Source of the DNA: Gari tellinella
Lineage: Eukaryota > Mollusca > Bivalvia > Cardiida > Psammobiidae
DNA: 64,000 nucleotides
NCBI GenBank assembly: GCA_922989275.2
Contig: OV277872.1
Coordinates: 32,777,619-32,841,618 of the forward strand
Direction: 5' to 3'
Below the pieces are notes generated by a model, which was given only the letters and a program-made list of their open reading frames with translations, did no database searches and had not been told where the DNA came from. This document shows, piece after piece, positions 53,801 to 63,929 of the stretch. Position numbers and translations under genes: made by a program. Each line of letters opens with the position of its first letter. The first letter of the stretch is position 1.

Positions 53801-54275
53801 AAATAATTATGTATGAAATGCGTTGCAAAGGGGGACAACTAATACATCATCAATATTTCAGTATATCTGTAGTTGTCTCGCTTGATAATTATGCGTGGTA
53901 AAGGTTTATTGAAAGGAAGAAATTCTTGCTAGGCAGTATTATTAGCGTTTTCTTCTGACCTTCCCGACCTTTTTTTATATTTTTTATAGATTGGAACATT
54001 CTAAAACTGAAAATGGGATGATCATTGGGCCCGATGATTTCCGTACAGCCAGTTAGGGATACGGACAGCTGTATTTATTAGACTAGTCGGATTTCTAGAA
54101 ATTGTGAATAATAAAAGAGTAGTAGGCATTTCGTGTTAAAAGTTGGCAAACAGTTGTTTTTACATAATTTGGGGGTGCTGAATCCAAAAATGCCGTTTGC
54201 CAAGCTCAATTTTCAGTATTTAAGGTCATAATGGTTAGGGATACGGATAGCTGTATTTTTTGCGTGTAATGTGCA
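53801..54275. other. No recognised feature
   Basis: TTAGGGATACGGA(C/T)AGCTGTATTT occurs at about 54054 and 54237, a short direct repeat of unknown origin. Confidence 0.4.
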
Positions 54276-54279
54276 GAAG

Positions 54280-54394
54280 GGAATCATTTCATGTATTTCC
54301 GGTGTAAACGCAATTGCAATGAACTGTAGAAAATTACAATTTTTAGAAATGTCTATCTATTTAATCTGAGCGGCAAACAGGTTGGAGCCTGATC
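54280..54394 (+). mobile_element. TA1 left fragment, older subfamily
   Basis: AATCATTTCATGTATTTCCG, AAACGCAATTGCAATGAACT, then GCAAACAGGTTGGAGCCTGA; stops in the hairpin. Confidence 0.55.
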
Positions 54395-54645
54395 TTGTCC
54401 ATATACACATGCTTATCAAATATGAAAACATCCCTCAAGGGACATAGGAGTTATAAGCGTTTTTCGAAACCTACATGAATATTTTTAAACCTAAGCGCAG
54501 GTCTAAGTTCAAGGTCAATGTCACAGGGTTCAAACATTTTGGATAGATGGGAAGGTTTTGTCCATATACACATGCATACCAAATATTAAAATAATACCTC
54601 AGGAGACATAGGAGTTATGAGCATTTCCAAAGATTTCAATACTTA
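54395..54645 (+). repeat. Tandem repeat, 163-bp period
   Basis: TTGTCCATATACACATGC begins units at 54395 and 54558, each with ACATAGGAGTTATGAGC and GGTCAATGTCAC-type spacers. Confidence 0.7.
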
Positions 54646-54651
54646 AACGTA

Positions 54652-54888
54652 GGGCTGCCATTTCTCCGGATTTGTCCTAAATCTCCGGAATTTTTCCAGT
54701 TTATGGTAGCTCAAAGCAGGCTGAAAGTAAGCAGAATGCGCCTTAAGGCCAAATTCTGCTTTAAGTAGTCACATGTCAACACAACTAGAAACAGGCAATG
54801 GTGCAAAGGTACGATTTGTAAAATCCCACTTTAAAAAATGCAAATTTGGAAGTCTTAGGATTTTTCATGTCAACTTATGGCAGCACTG
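54652..54888. mobile_element. M repeat with PB-B inside
   Basis: GGGCTGCCATTTCTCCGGAT to AACTTATGGCAGCACTG. The inserted core B (54713-54770) is asymmetric: GCGCCTTAAGGCCAAATTC. Confidence 0.6.
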
Positions 54889-55089
54889 TAGCCGAGGTCA
54901 AGGTCAATGAGGTCCATGTTACATGGTCAGAAATGTCTCACCCAAAGGCATGTGTGATGCAAGTCAGAAAGATGTAGGTGAAAGGGCATAGCAGTTGTGA
55001 AGACTTTCTTGAAACTACTAATGCGAAAGGGAACTGGAAAGGGAAAGGGAAGCCAACCGTCTGGGTCACAACATAAGCTTTCCTACACA

Positions 55090-55350
55090 TGCATACATTT
55101 GAGAAGATTAACCCCTTCACTGCCTTACCCCGAGTACATTGATTATTTGCAAACATTTTGGATTCTGATCAGATGCCTAGTAACCGAGTCAATTCTAAAT
55201 CAAATTACCAATAATGGTTGGTTGTGCTTTTTGCAATACATTGTAAATTACTGGGTCCCAAGTTACAAGACATGATAATATAAACTTTGCAGGCCTAGAC
55301 CAGAGGACTCTTGTTGGACCCTCTGATCAGGGTCTACACTGTTTGATAAG
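55090..55350. repeat. PB-A left arm and C hairpin
   Basis: TTAACCCCTTCACTGCC then half core A (GCAAACATTTTGGATTCTGA). At 55294-55345 a compact core C: AGACCAGAGGACTCTTGTTG with GACCCTCTGATCAGGGTCT. Confidence 0.5.
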
Positions 55351-55417
55351 GATAAACAGGTATAACATTTGTAGATATCACAGTTACAAGAGCATGTATA
55401 TGCATCAGTAGAGTGTA

Positions 55418-56355
55418 CACTGAAAGACACTTCTAACGCAACACCAAGAAACGTTGATGTGTTCTGCTTATTATAGAATCGTTATCGTTGAAATTGACGA
55501 TTCCTGTAAATTTCAATGTAATCAATTGACAAAAAAGAACGAAATCTAACAGAAATAAAACACGACTCCAAAATAAAAAGTCACAAAATCGTAACAAGAT
55601 AATAAGGACATGAAAGGATAATTTTATTCAGAGCACTTATCACAGAAAAAAGTTTCAAATGAAACAACTAATATCCAATATGGTCTCCGTGGAAACGAAT
55701 GGTCTCCATACATCTCTTCTAATCCTATACCAAAGATGTGACACTTCTACGATACTGCCGCGGTCCGCGCTGAACTCGTTTGCACTTTCACACAATCGCC
55801 TATGACGGATAAATACCTGCCAAAAACCCGAGTCACCTGAAAATAAACAGACAAGGCTGATATTATTTTATCGTTATTCTAAATGAAACACAAAAATGTC
55901 ACACGTTGAAATGACTAGAATGATTACAACGTAAATTATACATTAATCAATATCAACAGTACAGTGTAGTAGTAACACATCTTATAAAGAAATAACTCAA
56001 ACTTACGTGACTGATTTAAGGATCTGTCTGAACCATGCCAATGACGCGGGTGCGTTCTTGGCGTTCCGTGCATTCCATGCAAAATAGTTGATGTTTTTCA
56101 GTGTGACTAACGTTTTACTATATTAATACAGAATTTTAATCGATAATTTCGACCACATCACTTTTTTCGTGCAGAAATGTGAATTCTTACCTAGTCCACG
56201 TGCGACTTTGATCATCCGTCATGGTTGAATGATTTTATTGAAATTATGCGCAGAATGTAGTCAAACCAGCTCTGGTGAAATTTGAGAAAGATTTCTTGAA
56301 CCGTATTTGTTCAAAACTATTTTGAAAAGTGTTGCGTTAGAAGTGTCTTTCAGTG
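55418..56355 (-). mobile_element. TA-L element, 938 bp, perfect 27-bp ends
   Basis: The 27 terminal bases, starting CACTGAAAGACACTTCTAAC, are identical inverted repeats flanked by TA (55416-55417, 56356-56357). Tc1/mariner-type target site. A possible two-exon minus-strand frame lies within: exon ending at 56007 before GTAAGT, and an exon 55655-55836 after TTTTCAG reading DSGFWQVFIRHRRLCESANE to a stop. I do not recognise that peptide, so a transposase is not shown. Confidence 0.8.
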
Positions 56356-56410
56356 TATGTTGAACTCCCCACAGTCTCATTCTTTCACAGACAATGGGGT
56401 CATAGTGGTA

Positions 56411-56647
56411 CAGTGGGGAAGACGTTATCCATTTCCCGTTTAAATGTAAACACATTGCAATTAAAGGTATCAAAGGACGGTTTTTCTATAAATCTGACAA
56501 TTAATATTAATATGAGTTGCAAACAGTTTGGAGCCTGTTCAGACGCCGGGTGACCCGGCGTCTGATCTGGCTCCAAACTGTTTGCAATTGAAATAACTAT
56601 TTTAGCTTAAGTGCGTTTATTGGGAAAGAATAAACTCTTCTCTACTG
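56411..56647 (+). mobile_element. TA1 MITE, older subfamily
   Basis: CAGTGGGGAAGACGTTATCC to AACTCTTCTCTACTG, TA both sides. Core A with loop GGGTGACCCGG. Confidence 0.82.
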
Positions 56648-56853
56648 TAAGATGCTGATGAAGTCAATATGGTAGCAAAGAAAGATAACTCATGTTCAAT
56701 CGTGCATTTTTTAATTTATCCAGAATCTTCGAAAATATGAACAGAGATTTTATCCATCAATTCATTACCGATATTATTTCAGCCATTTCAAAGAGCTCAA
56801 ATAAGGTGATGCGATAGAATACTGAACAACAAACAATTAACAAAGATAAAGAG

Positions 56854-57226
56854 CTACTGGAAACAGTTTAGTGACCTTGAACTTCATTAGGTGTAGCTAC
56901 TCAAGGTCATTGAAAGTCAGGTAATATCAACTTGCATTCAATCTTGTAAAAATCAACCACTCAGAGAATTTGAGATCCCTCTTAAACCTTTACTCCATAG
57001 TAGTTTAGGAAAGAAGTATTTGAACATTGTTTGACACCAGCTACTGGAAACAGTTTAGTGACCTTGAACTTCATTAGGTGTAGCTACCCAAGGTCATTGA
57101 AAGTCAGGTAATATCAACTTGCATTCAATCTTGTAAAAATCGACCACTCAGAGAATTTGAGATCTCTCTTAAACCTTTACTCCATAGTAGTATAGGAAAG
57201 AAGTATTTGAACATTGTTTCACACAG
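56854..57226. repeat. Tandem duplication, 2 x 187 bp
   Basis: CTACTGGAAACAGTTTAGTG begins both units (56854 and 57041), which are nearly identical to TATTTGAACATTGTTT at their ends. Confidence 0.92.
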
Positions 57227-57380
57227 ATGACTAACATTGATAAAACTTACATGAACTTTGGTCAAATGAACAAAACCTCGAGAAGGAGAAAACAAAAATT
57301 ATTCAAGGGATGGCAACGTTAAATGACAAACATTGAAGATTCAGTAAGAGAAATGGACAGACAAACAAAAATCAGAATAA

Positions 57381-57872
57381 CCATTACAGTGGAGAATCTG
57401 TTATTCTTTCCCGTTTAAAACGTAAACGTACGCAAACGCAAAGCGCTAAAACGTAGAAAAAAAACAACTTTTGGACAATTCTGATAATTCTTGTTTATCT
57501 TGGTGGCAAACAGTTTGGAGCCTGATCAGACGCCGGGTTACCCGGCGTCTGATCTGGCTCCAAACTGTTTGCACTGCAAATAATAGTTTTAGTGTAAACG
57601 CGCTTATTGGGAAAGAATAACAGATTCTCCACTGTACCCCATAAATACACATTTTATGCCTTTAACTTATTCCTTCACTGTTGACAATAGTTCAACTTTA
57701 TACAATCATGAAAATACATCCCAATAAATAGTTGTTATATCCTAGAAGATGATAGCTTAAAGCAGGCTGAAAGAAAAGCAGAATGCACCTTAAGGTGCAT
57801 TCTGCTTTACTTTCAACCTGCTTTAAGTAGTAGTATGTCTTCAAAAATAGAAACCGGCTATGGGGTAATGGG
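57381..57872 (+). mobile_element. PB-B element interrupted by TA1
   Basis: Left end CCATTA is broken by TA1 and continues CCCCATAAATACAC; right end CTATGGGGTAATGGG, TTAA 57873-57876. Core B has matched changes (GAATGCACCTTAAGGTGCATTC). Confidence 0.85.
57387..57634 (+). mobile_element. TA1 MITE, full length, inside a PB-B end
   Basis: 248 bp. TA on each side is the TA of CCATTACCCCATA, the PB-B terminal repeat. Confidence 0.92.
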
Positions 57873-58015
57873 TTAAACGACAAACATTCAAGATTCAGTA
57901 AAATAAATTGACAAACAAACAAACATCAGAATATTGAGTACATGGAATGACCAGCTAAGTAACTGAGGTAATAAAATTATATTTATCCTTTCCTTGTTTA
58001 CAATAATTGCATTAA

Positions 58016-58257
58016 TCCACTACAACATAAATACACTTTTTTACGCATTTCATATATCCTCCACTGAAGAAAATAGTTCCATTTTATACTGTCATGATTA
58101 TGTATCCTAGGAACTATTTTCTGTATTCTACAATAGGTGACTTAAGAAAGGTTGAAAGTAAAGCAGAATTCACCTTAAGGTGCATTCTGCTTTATGTTCA
58201 ACCTGCTTTAATTTGTCACCTATCTTCAATACTAGAAACAAGCTATTGAGTAAAGGG
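58016..58257 (+). mobile_element. PB-B element, complete
   Basis: TTAA 58012-58015 and 58258-58261. Ends TCCACTACAACATAAATACA and GAGTAAAGGG. Core B worn on the left (AAGAAAGGTTGAAAG). Confidence 0.82.
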
Positions 58258-58308
58258 TTAAATCTTTAAATAACATACAGCATGTATGTATAGTAGTTTT
58301 GTGTTTAA

Positions 58309-58470
58309 GGAATGTGACTGCAAAGCAGGATGAAAATAAAGCAGAAAGTCCCTACAGGAGCTTTAAGCTTCACTTTCATCTTGCTTTACCTTTAACCCCC
58401 AAAAGCCTATTTCTATCAACGAAGTCTTAAATAAATTAAAGGTGTAAATATGTATATCTATGGAGTAATG
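58309..58470 (+). repeat. B2 hairpin and PB-B right arm
   Basis: ATGTGACTGCAAAGCAGGAT, AAAGCAGAAAGTCCCTACAGGAGCTTTAAGCTTCACTTTCATC; ends GGAGTAATGGGTCAA. Confidence 0.55.
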
Positions 58471-58635
58471 GGTCAAGTTATCAAAAACCCTATTGAATTC
58501 TGGCTTTTTTCTGCATTAAAACAACAAATATTCAACATTTTGCAACTAATCAATACATTTGTTCTGAATCACATGAAAAAGTAGAAAAAGTGCAAAACTT
58601 TCGTTTAATGCCTTTCACGTAATGCAGCATAACAT

Positions 58636-58700
58636 TTCAAATGTCAAACAGTGAAGACCCTGATCAGAGGGCTCTTTGAGGACTGTTTGCAAATGTAAAT
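58636..58700. repeat. C hairpin, right arm shortened
   Basis: GTCAAACAGTGAAGACCCTG ATCAGAGGGCTC TTTGAGGACTGTTTG. Confidence 0.55.
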
Positions 58701-58753
58701 CAACCTATAAGCCCTAAGAGTGAACACATTTATTGACCAATCACATACCTCAC

Positions 58754-58928
58754 CAGGGTTACAGATAAGGAGAGTATTGCAAAAATTATAATCTTTATTT
58801 CTGCTTTAAACCCTATGGCGTCACCACTCATTACAATCTAATGAGTAGTTACACCATAGGATTTGGTGCTGAAATAAGTGAGAAAATGCTGGATTTGTTT
58901 AGTTTACTCCCCCTTATCTGGAACCCTG
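58754..58928. mobile_element. D element with 6-bp direct repeat
   Basis: CAGGGTTACAGATAAGG to CCCTTATCTGGAACCCTG. CCTCAC lies outside both ends (58748-58753, 58929-58934). Core: ACTACTCATT..AATGAGTAGT inside a longer inverted CCTATGG pair. Confidence 0.8.
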
Positions 58929-58999
58929 CCTCACAATCTTTCTGATATGACTATTTAATGTCTACAACCTTTTTATATCAAGAGTGACTGAGTCAACCT

Positions 59000-59088
59000 C
59001 ATGCAAACTCCTGCTAAGCCATGTTTTAAATTTGACATACCAGTAAGTTCAAATCAAGGGAATTCGAAATATCGAGTTTTGACTGTAC
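59000..59088. mobile_element. TA-F right end
   Basis: GAATTCGAAATATCGAGTTT TGACTG then TA. Confidence 0.5.
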
Positions 59089-59094
59089 ATGTAT

Positions 59095-59212
59095 TGCAAA
59101 CAGTTTGGAGCCTGATTGGGGACCCAATTATTCGGCATCTGATCAGGCTCCAAACTGTTTGCTAGTATGCACCTGTCTTTAAAACTAGAAACAGATTATG
59201 CAGTAATGGGTT
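59095..59212. repeat. Hybrid: hairpin A joined to a PB-B right arm
   Basis: GCAAACAGTTTGGAGCCTGA..GATCAGGCTCCAAACTGTTTG is followed directly by CACCTGTCTTTAAAACTAGA and TAATGGGTTAA, the PB-B right arm and end. Confidence 0.65.
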
Positions 59213-59214
59213 AA

Positions 59215-59456
59215 CACTTTGAACCCTAGTCATGCATATATGCGTTATTTGCCAACAGTGTTCCTGTGGAGTACTCTCGTGTCCTATGCAAACAGTGTAG
59301 AGCCTGATCAGAGGGCTCCGAAAGGAGCCCTCTGATCAGGGTCTTCACTGTTTGTCATAATGAAAAACATTGACCAAAAAACCCTTAAAAGTCAGAAATG
59401 GACTAGACTAAAATAGAAACTGGAATTGTCCATTTAATGTTTCAGGGAGGAAAGAG
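59215..59456 (+). mobile_element. PB-C element, complete
   Basis: TTAA 59211-59214 and 59457-59460. Ends CACTTTGAACCCTAG and CAGGGAGGAAAGAG. Core C: CAAACAGTGTAGAGCCTGAT CAGAGGGCTCC GAAA GGAGCCCTCTG and inverse. Confidence 0.85.
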
Positions 59457-59571
59457 TTAATGTTAACAGTTAACACCTAAACATTCATAAAACTAGTACA
59501 TTGTATAGCTTGCATTTAGCTCAATACTCACTAAAGAAGCATTCATGTCTCGAAACATGTTGTCTGTTTAA

Positions 59572-59813
59572 CCCCGTACTCCATAGCCTGTTTCTTTTTT
59601 TGAAGACATATGATCACTTAAAGCAGGTTGAAAGTAAATCAGAATGTGCCTTTAGGCACATTCTACTTTACTTTCAGCCTGCTTTAAGCTACCGTCTGCT
59701 GGAATATAGAAAATATTTCTTGGGGCACATATTCATAACTGTATAAAATATCTATTTTCTTCTGTGGATGATTTAATCAAAGGCATAAAAAGGGGTATTT
59801 ATAGAGTAAAGGG
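59572..59813 (+). mobile_element. PB-B element, complete
   Basis: TTAA 59568-59571 and 59814-59817. Ends CCCCGTACTCCATAGCC and TTATAGAGTAAAGGG. Inner loop GTGCCTTTAGGCAC. Confidence 0.88.
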
Positions 59814-60039
59814 TTAATGTAGGACAAAACTAATGCAGAAAGCTCTTATAGGAGTAACACAGTACTTACTCCCAAGAATGATCCATGAATTTTACTTATG
59901 ACAAGAGATTTGGAAGTGCAGGTAATTTTTCCAAAGTTCCTATAGCAGCATTCTGCATTTTTTGTCCAGCAGTAGGCTGCCACTTTCCGAAAAGACTCAC
60001 AGTACCAGAAAGTTTATGTGTTACAAATGAGGGCAGACA

Positions 60040-60240
60040 CAGCTCCAGATAAGGGGAGTATTTATAAATCTAAAATCTTTATTTCTGCATTTAACCCTAT
60101 GGTGTCACTACTCATTAGAATAGTCTATATGAGTAGTTGCACATTAGAATTTGGTGCTGTAATGAGTGAGAAAATGTTGGATTTGTTCGGTTTACTCCCT
60201 CTTTTTTTCGGTTTACTCCCTCTCAACTGGAGTTCTGAGA
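60040..60240. mobile_element. D element, worn
   Basis: AGCTCCAGATAAGGGGAG to CTCAACTGGAGTTCTG; core palindrome shortened; GGTTTACTCCCTCTTTTTTTC duplicated in part. Confidence 0.6.
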
Positions 60241-60310
60241 GGGTAGCCCTCTTTATTTCTCAGCATGTCTGAATTGAGCTCAATCACTTTCTTTTACAAA
60301 GGTTTCTTAA

Positions 60311-60544
60311 CCCATTACCCCATAGCCTGTTTCTAGTTTTGAAGACATGTGGCCGCTTAAAGCAGGTTGAAAGTAAAGCAGAATGTGCCTTAAGGCACAT
60401 TCTGCTTTACTTTCAGCCTGCTTTAAGCTATTATCTGCTAGAATTTAGAAAATATTTCTTACAATACATTTTTATAACAGTATAAATTGAAACTATTTCC
60501 TTCAGTGGAGGAGTAAATTAAAGGTGTATTTATGGGGTAATGGG
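60311..60544 (+). mobile_element. PB-B element, complete (reference copy)
   Basis: TTAA 60307-60310 and 60545-60548. Ends CCCATTACCCCATAGCC and TTATGGGGTAATGGG are inverted repeats. Core B perfect with GTGCCTTAAGGCAC at the tip. Confidence 0.9.
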
Positions 60545-60632
60545 TTAACACAACATTTGGGGTTGAGTAAACAAAAGAGGACTTACATACATGTCCAATC
60601 AAATTTCATTATATGAATAAAATAGTTTATTC

Positions 60633-60824
60633 CATTACCCCATAGCCTGTTTCTAGTTGTGAAGACAAATGACCACTTAAAGCAGTTTGAAAGTAAAGCA
60701 GAATGTGCCTTTAGGCACATTCTGCTTTACTTTCAGCCTCTTTAAACTACAATTTGCTTAGATATACTAACTATTTCCAATGGTACATATTCCTAAATTT
60801 AAGGCATATTTATAGGCTAATGGG
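60633..60824 (+). mobile_element. PB-B element, right side shortened
   Basis: CCATTACCCCATAGCC start (left TTAA decayed), tip GTGCCTTTAGGCAC, right TTAA 60825-60828. Confidence 0.8.
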
Positions 60825-60906
60825 TTAAAACAAACATTTATCACTATCACAGAACTATTAACACTTATACAGTGGGGAAAAACTGTTTTTCACTCAGATA
60901 TAAATA

Positions 60907-61100
60907 CAGGGTTCCAGATAAGATGAAGTAAACTGCACAAATCCAACATTTTCTCACTTATTTCAGCACCAAATCCTATGGTGTAACTACTCATTAGAAT
61001 TGTCTCGAAGAGACAGTTCTAATGAGTAGTAACACCATAGGATCTACTGTAGAAATAATGATTTTAGTTTTTCAAAATACTCCCCCTATCTGGAGCCATG
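60907..61100. mobile_element. D element
   Basis: CAGGGTTCCAGATAAGATG to CCCTATCTGGAGCCATG. Core CTACTCATTAGAATTGTCTC GAA GAGACAGTTCTAATGAGTAG is near perfect. Confidence 0.8.
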
Positions 61101-61239
61101 ACATAACTTGTCAACATTTTCAAGCATCTGGCATCTTCTACATTTTATTTCATTGTGTTAAGGATAAAGCATTCCCCACCCTACGACTAATACCCAATCA
61201 TGAATAATATTTTGAACAACTGAAATTCATTCCAGGTGT

Positions 61240-61480
61240 AACATTCACCCCTAAAACATTTAATGGACTAGTCTAGTTTCAAATGAAGTCTTGTCCATTT
61301 AGAGCTGATTTTTAACAATATTTTGCAAAATAACAAACAATGCAGACCGAGATCAGAGGGCTCCTGGCTCCTTTAGGAGTCCTCTTATCAGGATCTACAT
61401 TGTTTGCATAGGACAAGTGTACTCCTAACGGTACATAGTTGGTAATGGATGAGTATACTTGTCACTAGGGCTCAATGAGT
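61240..61480 (+). mobile_element. PB-C element, ends worn
   Basis: TTCACCCCTAAAACATTTAA arm; core C with CAATGCAGACCGAGATCAGA GGGCTCC..GGAGTCCTCTTATCAGG; right end CTCAATGAG then TTAA. Confidence 0.7.
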
Positions 61481-61483
61481 TAA

Positions 61484-61998
61484 TCGAAGTAGCATGAAAC
61501 TCTCTAACCACAGGTGACTTAATAATGCAAGATACAATTAATGCAGAAAGGTCCAACATGTATAGGAGCTTTCTGTATTATATTTATTCTCCATTAACCC
61601 TTTCCTCCCTAAAACTTTAAATGGACAATCCAGTTTCCATTTAAGTCTAGTCCATTTCTTACTTTTTAAGGGTTGTTTTTGTCAATGTTTGGCAATATGA
61701 CAAACAGTGAAGACCCTGATCAGAGGGCTCCTTTTCACTGTTTGCATAGGACAAGTGTACTATTAACATGTACACTGTTTGAAAAGGACGCCTATATGCG
61801 GGACTAGGGTTCAAAGGGTTAAGCAATCACCCATCTTTGAGATTACACAATAGTCGAAGTAGCATGAAAATCTCTAACCACAGGTGACTTAATAATGCAA
61901 GATACAATTAATGCAGAAAGGTCCAACATGTATAGGAGCTTTCTGCATTATATTTATTCTGCATTAAGCAATCACCCATCTTTGAGATTACACACTAG
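61484..61998. repeat. 145-bp tandem pair, first unit carrying PB-C
   Basis: TCGAAGTAGCATGAAA begins both units (61484 and 61854). They share ACCACAGGTGACTTAATAAT and ATGTATAGGAGCTTTCTG. The first is split by the PB-C at 61598-61818. Confidence 0.9.
61598..61818 (+). mobile_element. PB-C element, complete, with empty-site control
   Basis: TTAA 61594-61597 and 61819-61822; ends CCCTTTCCTCCC and GGTTCAAAGGG. Core C is reduced to its left half. The second tandem unit has the same site unoccupied: CATTAAGCAATCACCC with a single TTAA at 61964-61967. Confidence 0.93.
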
Positions 61999-62037
61999 TA
62001 TTCTATTGAGTGGCAACTTAATTGAAGATTGGCAGTA

Positions 62038-62214
62038 CAGTCGAAACTCGATACTTCAAACTCGCTTAAATCGAATTTACCAGTATTTCGTAAGTTTAAT
62101 TTCGACAATTCGATCTTTCTAAAGTCGAACATACCTGTATTTCAAAGTTAAAACGTGGCTTGAAATATGGGTATGTTCGAACTAACGCGAGTTCGAAGTA
62201 TCGAGTTTTTACTG
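62038..62214. mobile_element. TA-F MITE, complete
   Basis: CAGTCGAAACTCGATACTTC and inverse; TA on both sides. 177 bp. Confidence 0.88.
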
Positions 62215-62216
62215 TA

Positions 62217-62559
62217 TTTTGATTTTCTGCTGCTAAACAATGAAGGCAGGGTAGGACAACATTAATTTACAAATAATTAAAATCTTTTTAAGGTCTGCGG
62301 GGGAGGGCGGGATAATAAGTCACTACACAGCAATGATGGACCTTATTTAGACCAGTTTTTATTAAACTACTCAGAATTCAAAGTAGACTGGTTTGTGTTT
62401 TTGGTAACTAAAATGACCCATAAGTGAACCTAGTAACTCACAAGAGTTACTTAGTGCTGAAAGAGTTAAATCTATAATTGGCACTAGAGCTAAAGCGGTT
62501 GTGACAAATATAACATTAGTGGGACAAATCATTCTTAAAGACCCTCCTATTGCCATGTA
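62217..62559. other. No recognised feature
   Basis: Non-coding; GGGGGAGGGCGGG near 62300 is a G-rich tract. Confidence 0.4.
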
Positions 62560-62804
62560 CAGTGGAGAATCTGTTATTCTTTTCCAATAAACGCGTTTAC
62601 GCTTAAACTATTATTTCTATTGCAAACAGTTTGGAGCCAGATCAGACGCCGGGGACCCGGCGTCTGATCATGCTCCAAACTGTTTGCCACCAAGATAAAC
62701 ATGAAATATCAGAATAGTCCAAAAGTTGTTCTTTTCTACGTTTTAGTGCTTTGCGTTTGCGTACGTTTGCGTTTAAACGCGAAGGAATAACAGATTCTCC
62801 ACTG
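62560..62804 (-). mobile_element. TA1 MITE, full length
   Basis: 245 bp, TA both sides. Hairpin loop reduced to GGGGACCCGG. Confidence 0.9.
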
Positions 62805-62818
62805 TAACTGTATTATAC

Positions 62819-63184
62819 TACAACTTGTTCCCTCCCTACAACGACTCTCTCAGCAACGACTCCCTCCTAACAATGACCCTTGCTGCAGTTCCTTAAACAG
62901 GACACTTTTGTCTAACGCTTTTACTGCTGCAATATCGTCTGCTTAAAATTGTCATCCGACTCTACTGTTTTTCTCAAAGTTACATATTGGACATTTTGGC
63001 AGAAAAGACTTAATGACGAGTGACAAACAGCTTGATTCCAGATCAGACGCCGCGTTACGCAGCATCTGATCTGGATTCAAGCTATTTACAAATATCAATT
63101 AATTTGCCTCTCTATAATGACTCCCTCCGAATAATGCACACAATTTTTGTCTCCCATAAGGTGTCGTTGAAGAGAGAGAGCACA
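62819..63184 (+). mobile_element. TA-K MITE carrying hairpin A
   Basis: TTGTTCCCTCCCTACAACG to GGTGTCGTTGAAGAGAGAG. Core A 63025-63088 (ACAAACAGCTTGATTCCAGA, GACGCCGCGTTACGCAGCATC). Interior matches 3155-3547. Confidence 0.7.
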
Positions 63185-63511
63185 GGATATGGTCTAATTC
63201 CAATCTTTATATGAATGTAAAAAATCAACATCTAACCAAGAATAGTATCGAAACAGCAAAATTTTCACCAACAAAACACCAGTACACTAAACATAAATTT
63301 TGGCTTCCAAAAATTACAATTAGATGACTGTCAAGTGGAATTCAGTGAAGTTTCATGAATATCTATAAAGATTGTCTGTAGTTTCATGCTTGACAAAATT
63401 AATGTAATGCACAAAATACTTTTGTGAACATTAATCCATTTCTATCTAGATAAATGATGGCTATTTTTGTACTGTTTTTTAAAATAAAAGCATTTCAAAA
63501 AACATTTCACA
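63185..63511. other. No recognised feature
   Basis: AT-rich spacer. Confidence 0.4.
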
Positions 63512-63515
63512 TTAA

Positions 63516-63789
63516 CCCTTTCCCACATAGCATATCTCTAGTATTGAATATAGGTGTCCACTTAAAGCAGGCTGAAAGTAAAGCAGAATGCGCTTTAAGC
63601 GCATTCTGCTTTACTTTCAGCCTGCTTTAGCGCATTCTGCTTTACTTTCAGCCTGCTTTAAGCTATCATCTGCTAGAGTATAAAAACTATTTTGTATTAT
63701 ACATATTTATGATTGTATAAATTGGAACTATTTTCTTCAGGGCAAGAATAAACTGAATGCGCTAAAAGGCGCTTCTATGGGGGAAAGGG
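63516..63789 (+). mobile_element. PB-B element with duplicated hairpin arm
   Basis: TTAA 63512-63515 and 63790-63793; ends CCCTTTCCCACATAGC and CTATGGGGGAAAGGG. The right arm GCGCATTCTGCTTTACTTTC is present twice in tandem (about 63598-63662), so one copy cannot pair. Confidence 0.9.
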
Positions 63790-63807
63790 TTAAGAATCAA
63801 GAGTTTC

Positions 63808-63860
63808 AAACAAGTTTGATCCAGATCAGGCCCCTGATCGGGGTCAAAACATTTTGCAAA
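63808..63860. repeat. Hairpin A, outer stem only
   Basis: AACAAGTTTGATCCAGATCA GGCC CCTGATCGGGGTCAAAAC. Confidence 0.5.
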
Positions 63861-63929
63861 GCATATAAGGATCAGTATCTTGAATGCAATGGATTAAGAA
63901 AAGTACTGTTTTGAAGACTTAAGCATATA

